A stretch of DNA of 37,369 nucleotides from Acidobacteriota bacterium (GCA_030066195.1 JASJCB010000061.1:1-37369), one strand, 5' to 3'; counted from the stretch's first letter, positions 8,133 to 18,868 are shown. The notes: generated by a model not told the origin, from the sequence alone. A program made the numbers and translations.

Positions 8133-11100
8133 ATGATCGGATTCCTCATTTTTCATTGTCACTTTGGGAGAGTCAGGTTGAGACAGTCACATTTTTTTAA
8201 TGGGCCGAAAACGGCCGGCCGGATTTTTTTCTTAGTATGCGTTTCGTTCTTCACAACCATTGCATCGGCGCAAACGCGCGGCACCCCCGGACCGGATCTA
8301 ACCGTCCTCTTTTCGCCGGATACCGTCGGCACGGGCGGCGTTTCCCGCCTGTCCTTTACCATTGAAAACACCACGGGCGGTCCCATCGAGGACGTTGCCT
8401 TTACCGAAAACCTGCCTGCCGGGATGACCCTGGCCGATCCGGCAAACCCGGTCAAGACCTGTCTCGCCGGCACCCTGAGCGCCCCGGACGGCGGTACCAC
8501 CATCAGCCTGGTCGACGGCTTATTGGGCATCGGCGAAACCTGCGTCATCACCGTCAGCGTAACCGCAACGGCGACCGGTACGGTCAGCACCTTCGTCAGC
8601 TCCGATGTCGGCAACTCTGCTACGGAAATGGACGACCTGACCGTCGACCCCACTCTCCTGCGTGTCTCCAAAGCTTTTTCTCCCGATTCGATTATTGTCG
8701 GCGAGCGCAGCACCCTGACCTTCACGGTAGACAACACCGGGAGCGGATCCCTGGCGGCTATTATCGCCATCACCGATAACCTGCCGGCCGGCATGGAAAT
8801 CGCCGATCCCGCCAATATTACCGATACCTGTTCCGGCGTGCTGACCGCCACACCCGGTACCAGCCTGATCAGCTACTCCAGCGGTATATTGAACGGAGGC
8901 GCCACTTGTACCATCGCCGTGGATGTGGTGGCGACAGGCCTGGGCGATCTGGTGAACCTGACCGAAAACATCACCTACAACGTCTTTCTCACCAGTTTCA
9001 GCGCGGGTCTTGCAACCGACACCCTGGAAGTAACCACACCGGATGACTTGTTGCTGACCAAGGAGTTCCTCGACGATCCCGCTGCCGCCGGCGGCACCGT
9101 CGACCTGCAATTCACGCTGCTAAACCGGAGCCGCTCAGAGACCATTACCAATATCTCTTTTACCGACGACCTGGATGCAACCCTGACGGGCCTGGTCGCC
9201 GAGATTCTGCCCACCGACCCGGTGGGCGCGGGTTCCACCGTGACGGGCACCGATTTGATTACCTTGTCCGGCGGTACCCTGGCCGCGGGTGAGAGCGCAT
9301 CCTTTACCGTTACCTGCCGACTGCCGGGCGGAGCCGCCGCCGGAAGTTATCCCAACAGCACCTCGGTGGTCAGCGGCACCATCGGCGGCGGACCCGCTGC
9401 CGGCAACGCCGCCTCCGATACCCTGTTCGTGCCGACCGGCGCACCGCCCCTGCTCACGCTCAACTTCTCCGATGATCCCGTGGAAGGCGGCGATAACGTC
9501 TCTTTGGATATCACCATCACCAACCAGGACGGGGTCAACGGCATTTCCGATCTCACCTTCACATTGCCCATCAACGACGGCATCGGCGGCTTTACCATCA
9601 ACACCGTGCCTGCCGGGTGCGGCGGCGTCTTCTCCCCCTTGTTCACGGGTTCCCCAGCCTCGCTTTCGGGCCTTCGACTGACCGGGGGCTCTCTCGCGGG
9701 GGGCGCCTCCTGCATGGCAACGGCCGTTCTGAGCGTACCGATCGGTACGCCCAGCAGCGTGATTCCCTTCGACACGGCTTCCACGGTGGGTCTGCTCATT
9801 CCGGGTGAGCCGATCAGCGGCACCATCTTGGGTTCCACCGTCACCGGCGCGGACAGCTCGGCCGATTTGATCGTGATCAGCCCGCCCCAGTTGAGCAAGA
9901 CGTTTGCCGATCCGGTCATTACCGGCGGCACCACCACCCTGACCTACACCATCCGTCACGATGCCGGCGCGGTCGCCGATGCGGAGATGATCGCCTTTAC
10001 CGATGATTTGGACGCCGTTTTTACCGGTCTCGTCGCCACGGGCGGCACCCAAAACGACATTTGCGGAACGGGTTCCTCTGTTTCCGACGGCAGCACCGTT
10101 ACCTTCAGCGGCGGTACCTTGATGCCGGGTGAGGAATGCGAGTTCTCGGTAACGCTTTCCATCCCGTCCGATGCCTCGGGCAGTGTGTTAAGCACCACCA
10201 GCACCATGAGCTCCGAGATCAGCAGCACGCCTTATACCAGTGCTGCCGCCTCGGATACCCTGGATGTCGTGGCCTTGGACATCACCATGGAAGTGACCGA
10301 CGATCCCGTTCCTCCCGACGGAACGGCGACTCTTGAATTCACCATAGATAATGTCGGTCTTGTTAACGCCGACACCATTACGTTCACCCTCAATACCGCT
10401 ACGACACTGAGCGGTTTGACCATCGACCCGGCTTCGCTCCCGGTGACGCCCTGCGGCGCGGGTTCCACGGCTACCCTGCTTCCCGGCAACCAGTTATTGA
10501 TTTTCGCCGGCGGCATCGTTAATGCCGGTAACAGCTGCAACTTCTCGGTCGACCTGCTCATTCCATCAGGCGCGGCGGAGGGAAGCTATGTCCTCCAAAC
10601 CGCCTCGCCGACCGCCAACATCGGCGGAATCGTGGTTTTGCCGGTTGAGTCGGCCGATCTCGACGTCTTCTCGCCCTTGAGCATCAGCAAGAGTTTCGTC
10701 GGCAGCCCGGCGGCGCCCGGTGACCAGATCGACCTGGAAATCACCCTGTCCAATTCCGATCTCGTCAATTCGGTCACGGGTATCGGCTTTACCGATGACC
10801 TGGACGCCGCGCTTACCGGGCTGGTCGCAACCGGACTGCCCATCTCCGTCTGCGGCGGCACCTTGTCCGGCACCGGTTTGCTGACCTTCACCGGCGGCGT
10901 CCTGGCTGCCGACTCCGACTGCACCATTACGGTTACGCTCGATGTTCCGGTGGGTGCGACGGGCGGTTCCACCGTCACCAATACCACCAGCACGGTGACC
11001 GGTACTTCCAACAGCGTCAGTGTGAGCGGCGATCCCGCGAGCGCTGATTTTATCGTCGGCAGTCTCATGTTCACCAAAGTCTTCGACGGCGACACCACGC

Positions 11101-14100
11101 CGACAGGCGAACCCGTGATCACCTTCACCTTTACCAATACCGATCCGCTAAACCCCATCACCGACATTACCTTTACCGATGACCTGGACGCGTTGATTAC
11201 CGGTATGACCAAGTCAAGCGCCGATGCCACGGACGTTCTGGGCACCGGCTCTTCCCTGACCGGCACCTCCACCATCACCCTGGCCGACGGTCGCTTGGAA
11301 GCATTGGAAACGCTGAGTTTCGACGTCACCGTCTCCGTTCCCGACGGCACTGCCGACGGAACCTATACCAATACCACCAGCATTTTGAGCGGTCGCGTCA
11401 ACGGCGGTCCGGTGGTTACCGCCCCGGCCGCAACCGCCGACCTGACGGTCAACCCGTCGCCTACCTTCGACAAGAGCTTCGGCACCGATCCCATCGCGGC
11501 CGGCGAGACCAGCACCATTACCTTCACCATCGACAACAGCGGCAGCACGGTGGCCATTTCGAGCATCGATTTCACCGACAACCTTCCCGCGGGCCTGGAA
11601 GTGGCCTCGCCCAACAATGCGTCCACCACCTGCACCGGCGGCACGCTCACGGCAACTGCCGGCAGCGGTACGATCAGTTACTCGGGCGGCAGCCTGGGCG
11701 CGGGTGCAAGCTGTACCATTACCGTGGATATCACCAGTTCCACGGCAGGCGATTACACCAACACCACCGGCAACCTGACCTCCTCCGGGGGTACTTCCGG
11801 CACGGCCTCCGATACCCTGCGCGTGAACCCCCAGCCGGGCTTCAGCAAGGCGTTCTCACCCATGGCAGTTGCCGAGAACGAGGCAAGCACACTCACCTTC
11901 ACCATCGACAACACGGGCAGTACGGCCGGTGCATCGTCCCTGGCTTTTACCGACAACCTGCCTGCCGGTTTGGTGATCGCCACGCCCGCCAATGCAGTGG
12001 ACAATTGCAGCGGCTCTCTGACCGCTAACGCGGGTGATACCACGATTACCTTCAGCGGCGGCGTGGTGCCCGCCTCGTCCAGTTGCACCATCACGGTCGA
12101 TGTCTCCGGCAGTTCGGACGGCGACTATAACAATACCTCCGGTGACCTGACCTCCTCGCTGGGCAACAGCGGCACAGCATCCGACAGTCTGCGCATCAAC
12201 CCGCCGCCCGGATTCACCAAGGCATTCTCGCCCGATACCATTATTGAAGGCGGCACCTCCACGCTGACCTTTACCATCGACAACACCGCCGGCACCGCCA
12301 CGGCAACCGGCGCGGCCTTTACCGACACCCTGCCTTCCGGCCTGCTGATCGCCTCCCCGTCCAATGCCTCAAGCGACTGCGGCGGTACCCTGACCGCTAC
12401 CGCCGGCACCGATACCATCGACCTGAGCGGCGGTTCGATCGCGGCCATGAGCAGTTGCACCATCAGTGTAGATGTCACCGGCAGCACCTTCGGCGATTAC
12501 AACAACACCTCGGGCGATTTGACGACCTCGCTGAACACCAGCACGGGACCCAGCGATACCTTGCGCATCAACCCGCCGCCGGGATTTAGCAAGGCGTTCG
12601 CCTCGGACCCCATCTTCGTGAACGGCACCAGTACGCTCACCTTCACCATCGACAACACATCCAGTACTGTAGCGGCGTCCAGTTTGGACTTTACGGATAC
12701 CTTCCCGGCCAACCTGGTGATCGCATCCCCCGCCAACACGTCAAGCGACTGCGGCGGCTCCCTGACCGCTACCGCCGGTACCGATACAGTAGACCTGAGC
12801 GGCGGTTCGGTTGCGGCATCCTCCAGTTGCACCATCAGTGTGGATGTCACCAGCGCGGTTGACGGCGATTACACCAACACCTCCGGCGACCTGACCTCTT
12901 CCCTGGGCAACAGCGGCACGGCGAGCGATACCCTTCGCGTCAACCCGGCGCCCGTGTTCACCAAGGTCTTCTCGCCCGATGTCATCGCGGCGGGCGAGAC
13001 CAGCACGATTACCTTTACCATCGACAACACGAGCAGCACCGCCGCCGTTTCCAGCCTGGCCTTTTCCGACACCCTGCCCACCGGCTTGGAAGTGGCCTCG
13101 CCCAATAACGCGTCGACTACCTGCACCGGCGGCACGCTTACGGCGGCGGCCGGCGGCGATTCCATTACCTACAGCGGCGGCAGCCTGGCCGCGAGCAGCA
13201 GTTGCACGGTGACGGTTGATGTGACCACCCTGATCGACGGTGATTACACCAACACCACCAGCGACCTGAGTACCTCGGCGGGCACCGTTGCGGCGGCTAC
13301 CGACGACCTGCGCGTGAACCCGCAGCCAGGGTTCAGTAAAGCCTTCTCGCCCACGGCCGTGGCTCAGGACGAAGCCAGTACGCTCACCTTCACCATCGAC
13401 AACACCGGCAGTACCGTGGACGCCACGTCCCTGGCTTTTACCGACGGCCTGCCCTCCGGTCTAGTGATTGCCACTCCGGCCAACGCGGTGGACAACTGCT
13501 CCGGCTCACTGACCGCGAATGCGGGCGATACCACCATTACCTTCACGGGCGGTACCGCGACGGCCGGCGCCGACTGCACCATTACCGTCGATATTTCCGG
13601 CTCCAGTGCGGGCGACTACACCAATACCTCCGGTGACCTGACCTCTTCGCTGGGCAACAGCGGCACGGCTACCGACGACCTGCGCATCAACCCGCCGTTG
13701 GGCTTCAGCAAGGCGTTCGCGCCCAATCCCATTGCCGAAGGTGAGGTCAGCACGCTGACCTTCTCCATTGACAACAGCTCGGGTACGGTCACCGCGACCA
13801 GCGTGGATTTCAGCGATACCTTCCCCTCGGGCCTGGTGATTGCTTCGCCGGCGAACGCGAGCAGCGACTGCGGCGGCTCTTTGACCGCGACTGCCGGTAC
13901 CGATACGGTCAGCTTGTCCGGCGGTTCGATCGCGGCCATGAGCACATGTAGCATCAGTGTGGATGTGACCAGCAGTACGGAGGGCGATTACGCCAATGTC
14001 TCCGGGAACCTCACCTCCTCGCTGGGCGACAGCGGCACGGCAAGCGACAGCCTGCGCGTGAACGCGCCTCCCGGTTTCAGCAAGGCGTTCTCTCTCGATC

Positions 14101-16859
14101 CTATCTATATCGATGAGGTCACCACGCTGACATTCACCATCGACAACTCAAGCAGTACGGCAGCGGCAACAAGCCTGGACTTCGCCGACACTCTTCCCGC
14201 CAATCTGGTGATCGCTTCGCCGTCGAACGCGAGCACCACTTGCAGCGGCGGCACCCTGACCGCAACGGCCGGAACCGATACCGTTTCCTACAGCGGCGGT
14301 TCTATTGCCGCGAGTTCCAGTTGCACGGTAACGGTAGACATCACCAGTTCAACGGTGGGCGATTACACCAATACCTCCGGCGACTTGACCTCGTCACTGG
14401 GTAACAGCGGCACCGCTTCCGATACGCTACGGGTCAATTCCCTACCCGCCCTGACCAAAACCTTCACACCGGACACCACCGTTATCGGCGGCGTGGTCAC
14501 CCTACAAATCAATATCGACAATACGAACAGCACGGTCGGAGCGACCGGATTGGCCGTCACCGACAACCTTCCCGCCGGCCTGACCATTGCCAACCCGAAT
14601 AATGCGTCTGACGGTTGCGGCGGTACCTTGACAGCCGTGTCGGGCACCTCGGTCATTACCTATACCGGCGGCACATTGGCAGCTTCCGCGGGATGCGATA
14701 TCTTTGTGGATGTCACGCCGTCCGTGTCCGGCGATCTGGTCAATACCACCAGTGACCTGACCTCGGATCAGGGCACTACCGGATCGGCTACCGATACGTT
14801 GCGAGTGAACCCGCCTCCCGGCTTCACCAAGGCATTCGCGCCGGTCACCATTCCCCGGAGCACGACCAGTACGCTCACCTTCACCATCGATAACACGACA
14901 GGCACCGTGGATGTGACCGCGTTGGACTTCACCGATACGCTGCCTGCCAATGTGGTGATTGACGCTACCCCCAATGTGGTCAACACCTGCACGGGCGGCA
15001 CCGTTACGGCAGTCGCGGGTACGGGAACCATTTCCTACACCGGCGGCACCGTGAGCGCCACGTCCACTTGCACCCTCAGCGTGGATGTGACCAGCGATAC
15101 CAGCGGCGACTATACCAACACCTCCGGCGACCTGACCTCCGATCACGGCAACAGCGGCGGCGCTACCGCCATGCTGCGTGTCAATCCGCCGCCCCTGTTC
15201 AGCAAGGCGTTCAGCGTCGCTTCCGCCATCCCCGATGAAGTGGTGACCCTGACCTTCACCATCGACAACACCGCGAACACCGAAACGGCGGCTTCGCTTG
15301 CGTTTACCGACAACATGCCGGCCAATATGACGGTGGCCGACACGCCGAACGTCAACAATACCTGCGGCGGTACGGTTACGGCGACTGCCGGCACAGGAGT
15401 GATCTCTCTCGCTTCCGGTTCGTTGGCCTCCGGCGCCACCTGCACCATCGCGGTAGATGTCAGCGTCAGTGAGGACGGTCCCTATACCAACCTTACCGGC
15501 GACCTGACCTCGGATCAGGGCAACAGCGGCACGGCAACGGATGATATCACCATCATCCCGGTCGCCGACCTGGTCGTCAGCATCGTCGACAGTCCTGACC
15601 CGGTTCAAGCGGGCGACACCCTGACCTACACGGTGACAATCGACAACAACGGGCCCGACGACGCCCTGGATGTAGTGCTGACCAATACGGTACCCGTCCA
15701 GGTCACCCTGGACAGCACCTCGGGTTGTGTGGAAGATCCCGCCGGGGCGCCCACCTGTACCCTGGGCACCATCGCCGCGGGCGGTTCGGCAATCGTGACA
15801 CTGACCGGCACTGTCAGCGCCGCCTTTGACGGTAACATCACCTTCGATGCCTCGGTGGTTACCAGTACCACTCAGATCAACACGGGCGATGAAACAGACA
15901 GCGAAGATACGACCGTGGGCCGCGAGGCGGACCTGTTGACCGCCGTCACCGGCCCGACCGAGGCCAATCCCGCCGATGAGTTGACCTTTACGGTTGTCTT
16001 CGACAATACCGGACCGAGCGACGTTTTCGGCGCCGATATTACCGCGGACTTCCCCGCGGAGTTCAGTGGCGTCAGTTGGACCTGCGTGCCTTCGGCCGGC
16101 TCAACCTGCACGGCGGGGGGCTCCGGTAATATCGCCGAGAGCATCGACCTGGCTCAGGGCGGCAACGTAACCTACACGGTAACGGCCACGGTAACCAATG
16201 TGGCGGGTACCTTCTCGAGCATTGCCACCATTACGGCGCCCGGCGGCGTGACCAAACCGCCCACCCCCAACAATACATCCCAGATCGACACGGTAGTCAC
16301 TTCCCCGGCAGAGGTTACGGGTATCATGTTCCCCGTATTCGACGTGCCGCGGAAGGCAGCCCTCACCGTGGATGTCAACACGGGCGATACGCTTTTCTTC
16401 CAGGTGACGCTGACCAATGTGGGCACCTCGCCCCAGTTGGACGACCCCACCTCGGACGAATTCACCAATGTCCTCCCGCCGGGGCTCAGCCTGGTCGACG
16501 CAACCATCCTCTCCGGCGGCGGCGTGATAAACCCCGACGTACCGACGAATACGGTCACCTGGAACGGGCTCATCCCCGCGGGTGGTTCCATAAACCTGGA
16601 AATTGAAACCACGGTCAACGCGGGGACGGAAGGCAATATCATCCGAAACCAGGGCATCATCCGCTACGATGCCGACGGTGACGGCATCAACGAAAGCACC
16701 ACCTTCACGGACGATCCCTCGACCGGCGGCTCCACCGATCCGGTCATCATCTACGTGATCATTCCTGTACCCACCTTACAGACCTGGGGCCAGATCCTTC
16801 TGGTACTGAGCCTGATTGTCGGGGCCCTGATCATTCGGCGCCGAAACGGCACGGGCTGA
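8133..16859 (+). CDS. Giant secreted DUF11-type repeat protein with IPTL-CTERM-like sorting tail
   Basis: The protein has up to 2908 residues. A signal peptide (GRIFFLVCVSFFTTIASA before QTRGTPG) follows a 30-residue lead. TTG at 8178 has a better ribosome-binding site (GGGAG) than ATG at 8133 and would give a conventional signal peptide. About 22 Ig-like/DUF11 beta-sandwich repeats follow: eight diverged ones, eleven closely similar ones of 124 residues (residues about 1107-2475), then three classic DUF11 domains (LTYTVTIDNNGPDDALDVVL is typical). Most repeats of the central block have two cysteines (..TC.GGTL.. and ..SSCTI.VD..), suggesting one disulfide per domain. The end is VPTLQTWGQILLVLSLIVG followed by ALIIRRRNGTG: a PTL-x-x-WG motif, a membrane helix and a basic tail, as in IPTL-CTERM sorting signals. 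Likely a long stalk or adhesin at the cell surface. The protein is very rich in T, S, G and D. No sortase or exosortase gene is in the window. Confidence 0.93.
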   Translation: MIGFLIFHCHFGRVRLRQSHFFNGPKTAGRIFFLVCVSFFTTIASAQTRGTPGPDLTVLFSPDTVGTGGVSRLSFTIENTTGGPIEDVAFTENLPAGMTLADPANPVKTCLAGTLSAPDGGTTISLVDGLLGIGETCVITVSVTATATGTVSTFVSSDVGNSATEMDDLTVDPTLLRVSKAFSPDSIIVGERSTLTFTVDNTGSGSLAAIIAITDNLPAGMEIADPANITDTCSGVLTATPGTSLISYSSGILNGGATCTIAVDVVATGLGDLVNLTENITYNVFLTSFSAGLATDTLEVTTPDDLLLTKEFLDDPAAAGGTVDLQFTLLNRSRSETITNISFTDDLDATLTGLVAEILPTDPVGAGSTVTGTDLITLSGGTLAAGESASFTVTCRLPGGAAAGSYPNSTSVVSGTIGGGPAAGNAASDTLFVPTGAPPLLTLNFSDDPVEGGDNVSLDITITNQDGVNGISDLTFTLPINDGIGGFTINTVPAGCGGVFSPLFTGSPASLSGLRLTGGSLAGGASCMATAVLSVPIGTPSSVIPFDTASTVGLLIPGEPISGTILGSTVTGADSSADLIVISPPQLSKTFADPVITGGTTTLTYTIRHDAGAVADAEMIAFTDDLDAVFTGLVATGGTQNDICGTGSSVSDGSTVTFSGGTLMPGEECEFSVTLSIPSDASGSVLSTTSTMSSEISSTPYTSAAASDTLDVVALDITMEVTDDPVPPDGTATLEFTIDNVGLVNADTITFTLNTATTLSGLTIDPASLPVTPCGAGSTATLLPGNQLLIFAGGIVNAGNSCNFSVDLLIPSGAAEGSYVLQTASPTANIGGIVVLPVESADLDVFSPLSISKSFVGSPAAPGDQIDLEITLSNSDLVNSVTGIGFTDDLDAALTGLVATGLPISVCGGTLSGTGLLTFTGGVLAADSDCTITVTLDVPVGATGGSTVTNTTSTVTGTSNSVSVSGDPASADFIVGSLMFTKVFDGDTTPTGEPVITFTFTNTDPLNPITDITFTDDLDALITGMTKSSADATDVLGTGSSLTGTSTITLADGRLEALETLSFDVTVSVPDGTADGTYTNTTSILSGRVNGGPVVTAPAATADLTVNPSPTFDKSFGTDPIAAGETSTITFTIDNSGSTVAISSIDFTDNLPAGLEVASPNNASTTCTGGTLTATAGSGTISYSGGSLGAGASCTITVDITSSTAGDYTNTTGNLTSSGGTSGTASDTLRVNPQPGFSKAFSPMAVAENEASTLTFTIDNTGSTAGASSLAFTDNLPAGLVIATPANAVDNCSGSLTANAGDTTITFSGGVVPASSSCTITVDVSGSSDGDYNNTSGDLTSSLGNSGTASDSLRINPPPGFTKAFSPDTIIEGGTSTLTFTIDNTAGTATATGAAFTDTLPSGLLIASPSNASSDCGGTLTATAGTDTIDLSGGSIAAMSSCTISVDVTGSTFGDYNNTSGDLTTSLNTSTGPSDTLRINPPPGFSKAFASDPIFVNGTSTLTFTIDNTSSTVAASSLDFTDTFPANLVIASPANTSSDCGGSLTATAGTDTVDLSGGSVAASSSCTISVDVTSAVDGDYTNTSGDLTSSLGNSGTASDTLRVNPAPVFTKVFSPDVIAAGETSTITFTIDNTSSTAAVSSLAFSDTLPTGLEVASPNNASTTCTGGTLTAAAGGDSITYSGGSLAASSSCTVTVDVTTLIDGDYTNTTSDLSTSAGTVAAATDDLRVNPQPGFSKAFSPTAVAQDEASTLTFTIDNTGSTVDATSLAFTDGLPSGLVIATPANAVDNCSGSLTANAGDTTITFTGGTATAGADCTITVDISGSSAGDYTNTSGDLTSSLGNSGTATDDLRINPPLGFSKAFAPNPIAEGEVSTLTFSIDNSSGTVTATSVDFSDTFPSGLVIASPANASSDCGGSLTATAGTDTVSLSGGSIAAMSTCSISVDVTSSTEGDYANVSGNLTSSLGDSGTASDSLRVNAPPGFSKAFSLDPIYIDEVTTLTFTIDNSSSTAAATSLDFADTLPANLVIASPSNASTTCSGGTLTATAGTDTVSYSGGSIAASSSCTVTVDITSSTVGDYTNTSGDLTSSLGNSGTASDTLRVNSLPALTKTFTPDTTVIGGVVTLQINIDNTNSTVGATGLAVTDNLPAGLTIANPNNASDGCGGTLTAVSGTSVITYTGGTLAASAGCDIFVDVTPSVSGDLVNTTSDLTSDQGTTGSATDTLRVNPPPGFTKAFAPVTIPRSTTSTLTFTIDNTTGTVDVTALDFTDTLPANVVIDATPNVVNTCTGGTVTAVAGTGTISYTGGTVSATSTCTLSVDVTSDTSGDYTNTSGDLTSDHGNSGGATAMLRVNPPPLFSKAFSVASAIPDEVVTLTFTIDNTANTETAASLAFTDNMPANMTVADTPNVNNTCGGTVTATAGTGVISLASGSLASGATCTIAVDVSVSEDGPYTNLTGDLTSDQGNSGTATDDITIIPVADLVVSIVDSPDPVQAGDTLTYTVTIDNNGPDDALDVVLTNTVPVQVTLDSTSGCVEDPAGAPTCTLGTIAAGGSAIVTLTGTVSAAFDGNITFDASVVTSTTQINTGDETDSEDTTVGREADLLTAVTGPTEANPADELTFTVVFDNTGPSDVFGADITADFPAEFSGVSWTCVPSAGSTCTAGGSGNIAESIDLAQGGNVTYTVTATVTNVAGTFSSIATITAPGGVTKPPTPNNTSQIDTVVTSPAEVTGIMFPVFDVPRKAALTVDVNTGDTLFFQVTLTNVGTSPQLDDPTSDEFTNVLPPGLSLVDATILSGGGVINPDVPTNTVTWNGLIPAGGSINLEIETTVNAGTEGNIIRNQGIIRYDADGDGINESTTFTDDPSTGGSTDPVIIYVIIPVPTLQTWGQILLVLSLIVGALIIRRRNGTG
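11451..15557 (+). repeat. Eleven tandem 372-bp repeats inside the giant gene
   Basis: The block begins at the NPSPTFDKSF unit (11451) and repeats with a period of 372 bp (124 codons); for example the PGF codons fall at 11835, 12207 and 12579. Each unit runs N-P-x-P-G-F-[ST]-K-[AV]-F, LTFTIDNT, FTD.LP, ..C.G.LTA.AG, SGG...SSCT..VDV, GDYTNTSGDLTSS, and T.D.LR. The similarity at DNA level suggests recent expansion by unequal recombination, and repeat number may vary among strains. Confidence 0.88.
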
Positions 16860-16885
16860 CCCTGAACTCGACAAATCAAGATCAA

Positions 16886-16915
16886 AAGGGGCGTGTCTTG
16901 CACGCCCCTTTTTTT
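16886..16915 (+). terminator. Rho-independent terminator of the giant gene
   Basis: AAGGGGCGTG, loop TCTTG, CACGCCCCTT, then a run of T. The 10-bp perfect stem starts 27 bases after the stop codon at 16859. A short A run before it could let it also work for the convergent minus-strand gene ending at 16973. Confidence 0.92.
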
Positions 16916-16972
16916 ATCCGAATAATTTCCGTTCGAGCTTTCCCGAGCCGGCGGTTGGATGCTGGGGAGGGT

Positions 16973-18868
16973 TCACTTGCGGAGAATGGCCACGTTCAGG
17001 CTGAATTTGTCGTAAGCCCGCCGGTAACGGTCCCAGCGTCTCAGCAGGGCCGTGCGTTGCGTGGGGTCGGCGCGGAGTTCTCCGCGTCGACTGCTGTATT
17101 CAATGACCAGTCTGTCACCCGCTTCCGCTTTCCAGCTGAAGGCGATGGTATCGTCCTCATAGTCGAAACTGTCGCCGCCCGGCTTCAGGGATGCGTTGCC
17201 CACCAGTTCGATGCGCCAGGTGATCGGCGGTCGCGCATCCAATTGAATGCCCTGGTTGCTCTGATCCTCGGTGCCGCGTAGGTCCTGAATAACCCAAGGG
17301 GCTACGCCGCGGTTCAAACGAAAACCGTCCATGTCGTGCCGTAGGAAACCGGGCCAGACAACTTGATAGTTTTGGACCAACCGGTTGTCTTCAAGGTCCG
17401 GTTCGTCCACGGCGGTTATCTCAACCACCGCCGGGATATCCAACAGTTCCCGTACGGCTTGTTTCAAGTTGTAGGCATTGCTATTGGCGATGGTGGTCCG
17501 TAGGCCTCCCGCGTCGCCGTATTCGGTAATCCGCAGTGTTCCTCTCAGCCCGTTGTCCCTGTCCAGCAAGCCGCCGGCGCGGATCAGCAGACCCTCTTTG
17601 ACCAGAGCCCCTTCCGGTACATCGATCCAGGCGGCGCCTTCCTTTCGGCATATTAACAAGCTCCTATCCCGATAGTGGGCCGGTAGTTTGCCGATCGGTG
17701 TTTGCGGGGAGGTTGGATCGTACAACAACCAGGATTTTCCGTTGACGGTTACCTCCGCGTCCATGCCCATGGGTTCGGCCAACGGCACGGCAACGATCAG
17801 GTGGTTGAAGTAGGGCCCCGGTGCGTCATCGCTTGTCGTTCGGGCGCCGTCGCCGATATTGGCCAGAACGGGAGCGGCCGCATGTCCGCGTTTGCCCAAC
17901 TCCAGCATCATGCAGGAAACCATGTCCTTACAGTCGCCGTAACCCCGACGCATCACTTCTTCGCCTTTTTCAGGTGTCCACCCCCGGTCGGCGCTCAGGT
18001 AGCGTTGCCGGTAGGATACCTTGCTCTTGATTTGTGCGGCGGCTTCTTTGAAGATTGCCTTTTCGGACAGGGCGGCCATGGCTTTTCCGGAAAGTTCGGG
18101 GTTGGCCGCGAGTACTTTTCGGTGATACCAACGAGACAGATCATCCCAAGAAAGATAGAAGGGATGGGCTGTTTTGTCGACGATGAGCGAAATGCGCGGC
18201 AGTGTCTCCCAACCGGTGTTGATTCCTCCCGCATAGACCGGCAAATTGGGTACGCTGACGCGGTTTCCATTCCGGACGGGAGCCAGGTTCGCCGATTCCA
18301 TATTGTGAAAGCGAAACTCGAAAGGGACACCATTGGCCGCGACATCGATAGAGAAGCCGGTGACCGGGTAGGTTCGGCCCAGGGTGTATTCGAAGACAGG
18401 CATGGGCGCCTTGTCCTCGATTACGCTTTCAAACGCCGTGATGGAGCCGATGCTCACGTGGTCCAGTTCGGCGACCGCGTCCATTTCGCGAGTCAGTTCA
18501 TCGCCGGAGCTGTTCACCATCACAACATCTTTACGCCCGATACGGGTTACCGTTCCGGCCTGATTGCGATGGTAGCCTTGGAAGCGAACCAATTTGCGGC
18601 TTTCGGGATCGGTTGCCTCCAAGAATACAGAGGCCTTGTTTACCCCGCCGTTCTTGAGGACGAGATAAACCACGCGATGCCGGATCATGCGTTTGCTCGA
18701 ACTCTCCAGGGTAATCGTTCGTTGGTCCAGTAAACAGACCAGTTCCGCATCGGCCGAAACATCGGCGGGATTGAAGCCGTCCGACGCCGTTTCGGCCCAA
18801 TCGGGCAGGTCCGCGGCCAGGGAAGATAAAGTCAGGGTGAACAGTAGTATCCAGGCGCAAACTTTCAT
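16973..18868 (-). CDS. DUF3857 and transglutaminase-like domain protein (intact triad)
   Basis: The protein has 631 residues with a signal peptide (MKVCAWILLFTLTLSSLAA). A DUF3857-type beta domain covers about 35-220. A transglutaminase-like core follows: the nucleophile segment RRGYGDCKDMVS (C313), the histidine in YFNHLIVAV (H356), and the aspartate in WLLYDPTSP (D384). The C-terminal part is a beta-rich domain ending RLVIEYSSRRGELR, as in other DUF3857/transglutaminase proteins of Bacteroidetes and Acidobacteria. The periplasmic substrate is unknown; this fold can act as a peptidase or cross-linker. The ATG overlaps the stop of the upstream paralogue by four bases (ATGA), so the two are translationally coupled. 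Confidence 0.88.
   Translation of the reverse strand: MKVCAWILLFTLTLSSLAADLPDWAETASDGFNPADVSADAELVCLLDQRTITLESSSKRMIRHRVVYLVLKNGGVNKASVFLEATDPESRKLVRFQGYHRNQAGTVTRIGRKDVVMVNSSGDELTREMDAVAELDHVSIGSITAFESVIEDKAPMPVFEYTLGRTYPVTGFSIDVAANGVPFEFRFHNMESANLAPVRNGNRVSVPNLPVYAGGINTGWETLPRISLIVDKTAHPFYLSWDDLSRWYHRKVLAANPELSGKAMAALSEKAIFKEAAAQIKSKVSYRQRYLSADRGWTPEKGEEVMRRGYGDCKDMVSCMMLELGKRGHAAAPVLANIGDGARTTSDDAPGPYFNHLIVAVPLAEPMGMDAEVTVNGKSWLLYDPTSPQTPIGKLPAHYRDRSLLICRKEGAAWIDVPEGALVKEGLLIRAGGLLDRDNGLRGTLRITEYGDAGGLRTTIANSNAYNLKQAVRELLDIPAVVEITAVDEPDLEDNRLVQNYQVVWPGFLRHDMDGFRLNRGVAPWVIQDLRGTEDQSNQGIQLDARPPITWRIELVGNASLKPGGDSFDYEDDTIAFSWKAEAGDRLVIEYSSRRGELRADPTQRTALLRRWDRYRRAYDKFSLNVAILRK

Noticed and set aside
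9135..15608. Many minus-strand open frames within the giant gene, up to 368 codons
   Set aside because: They recur with the 372-bp repeat, are mirror images of the Thr/Gly/Ser-rich coding strand, and show no protein family.
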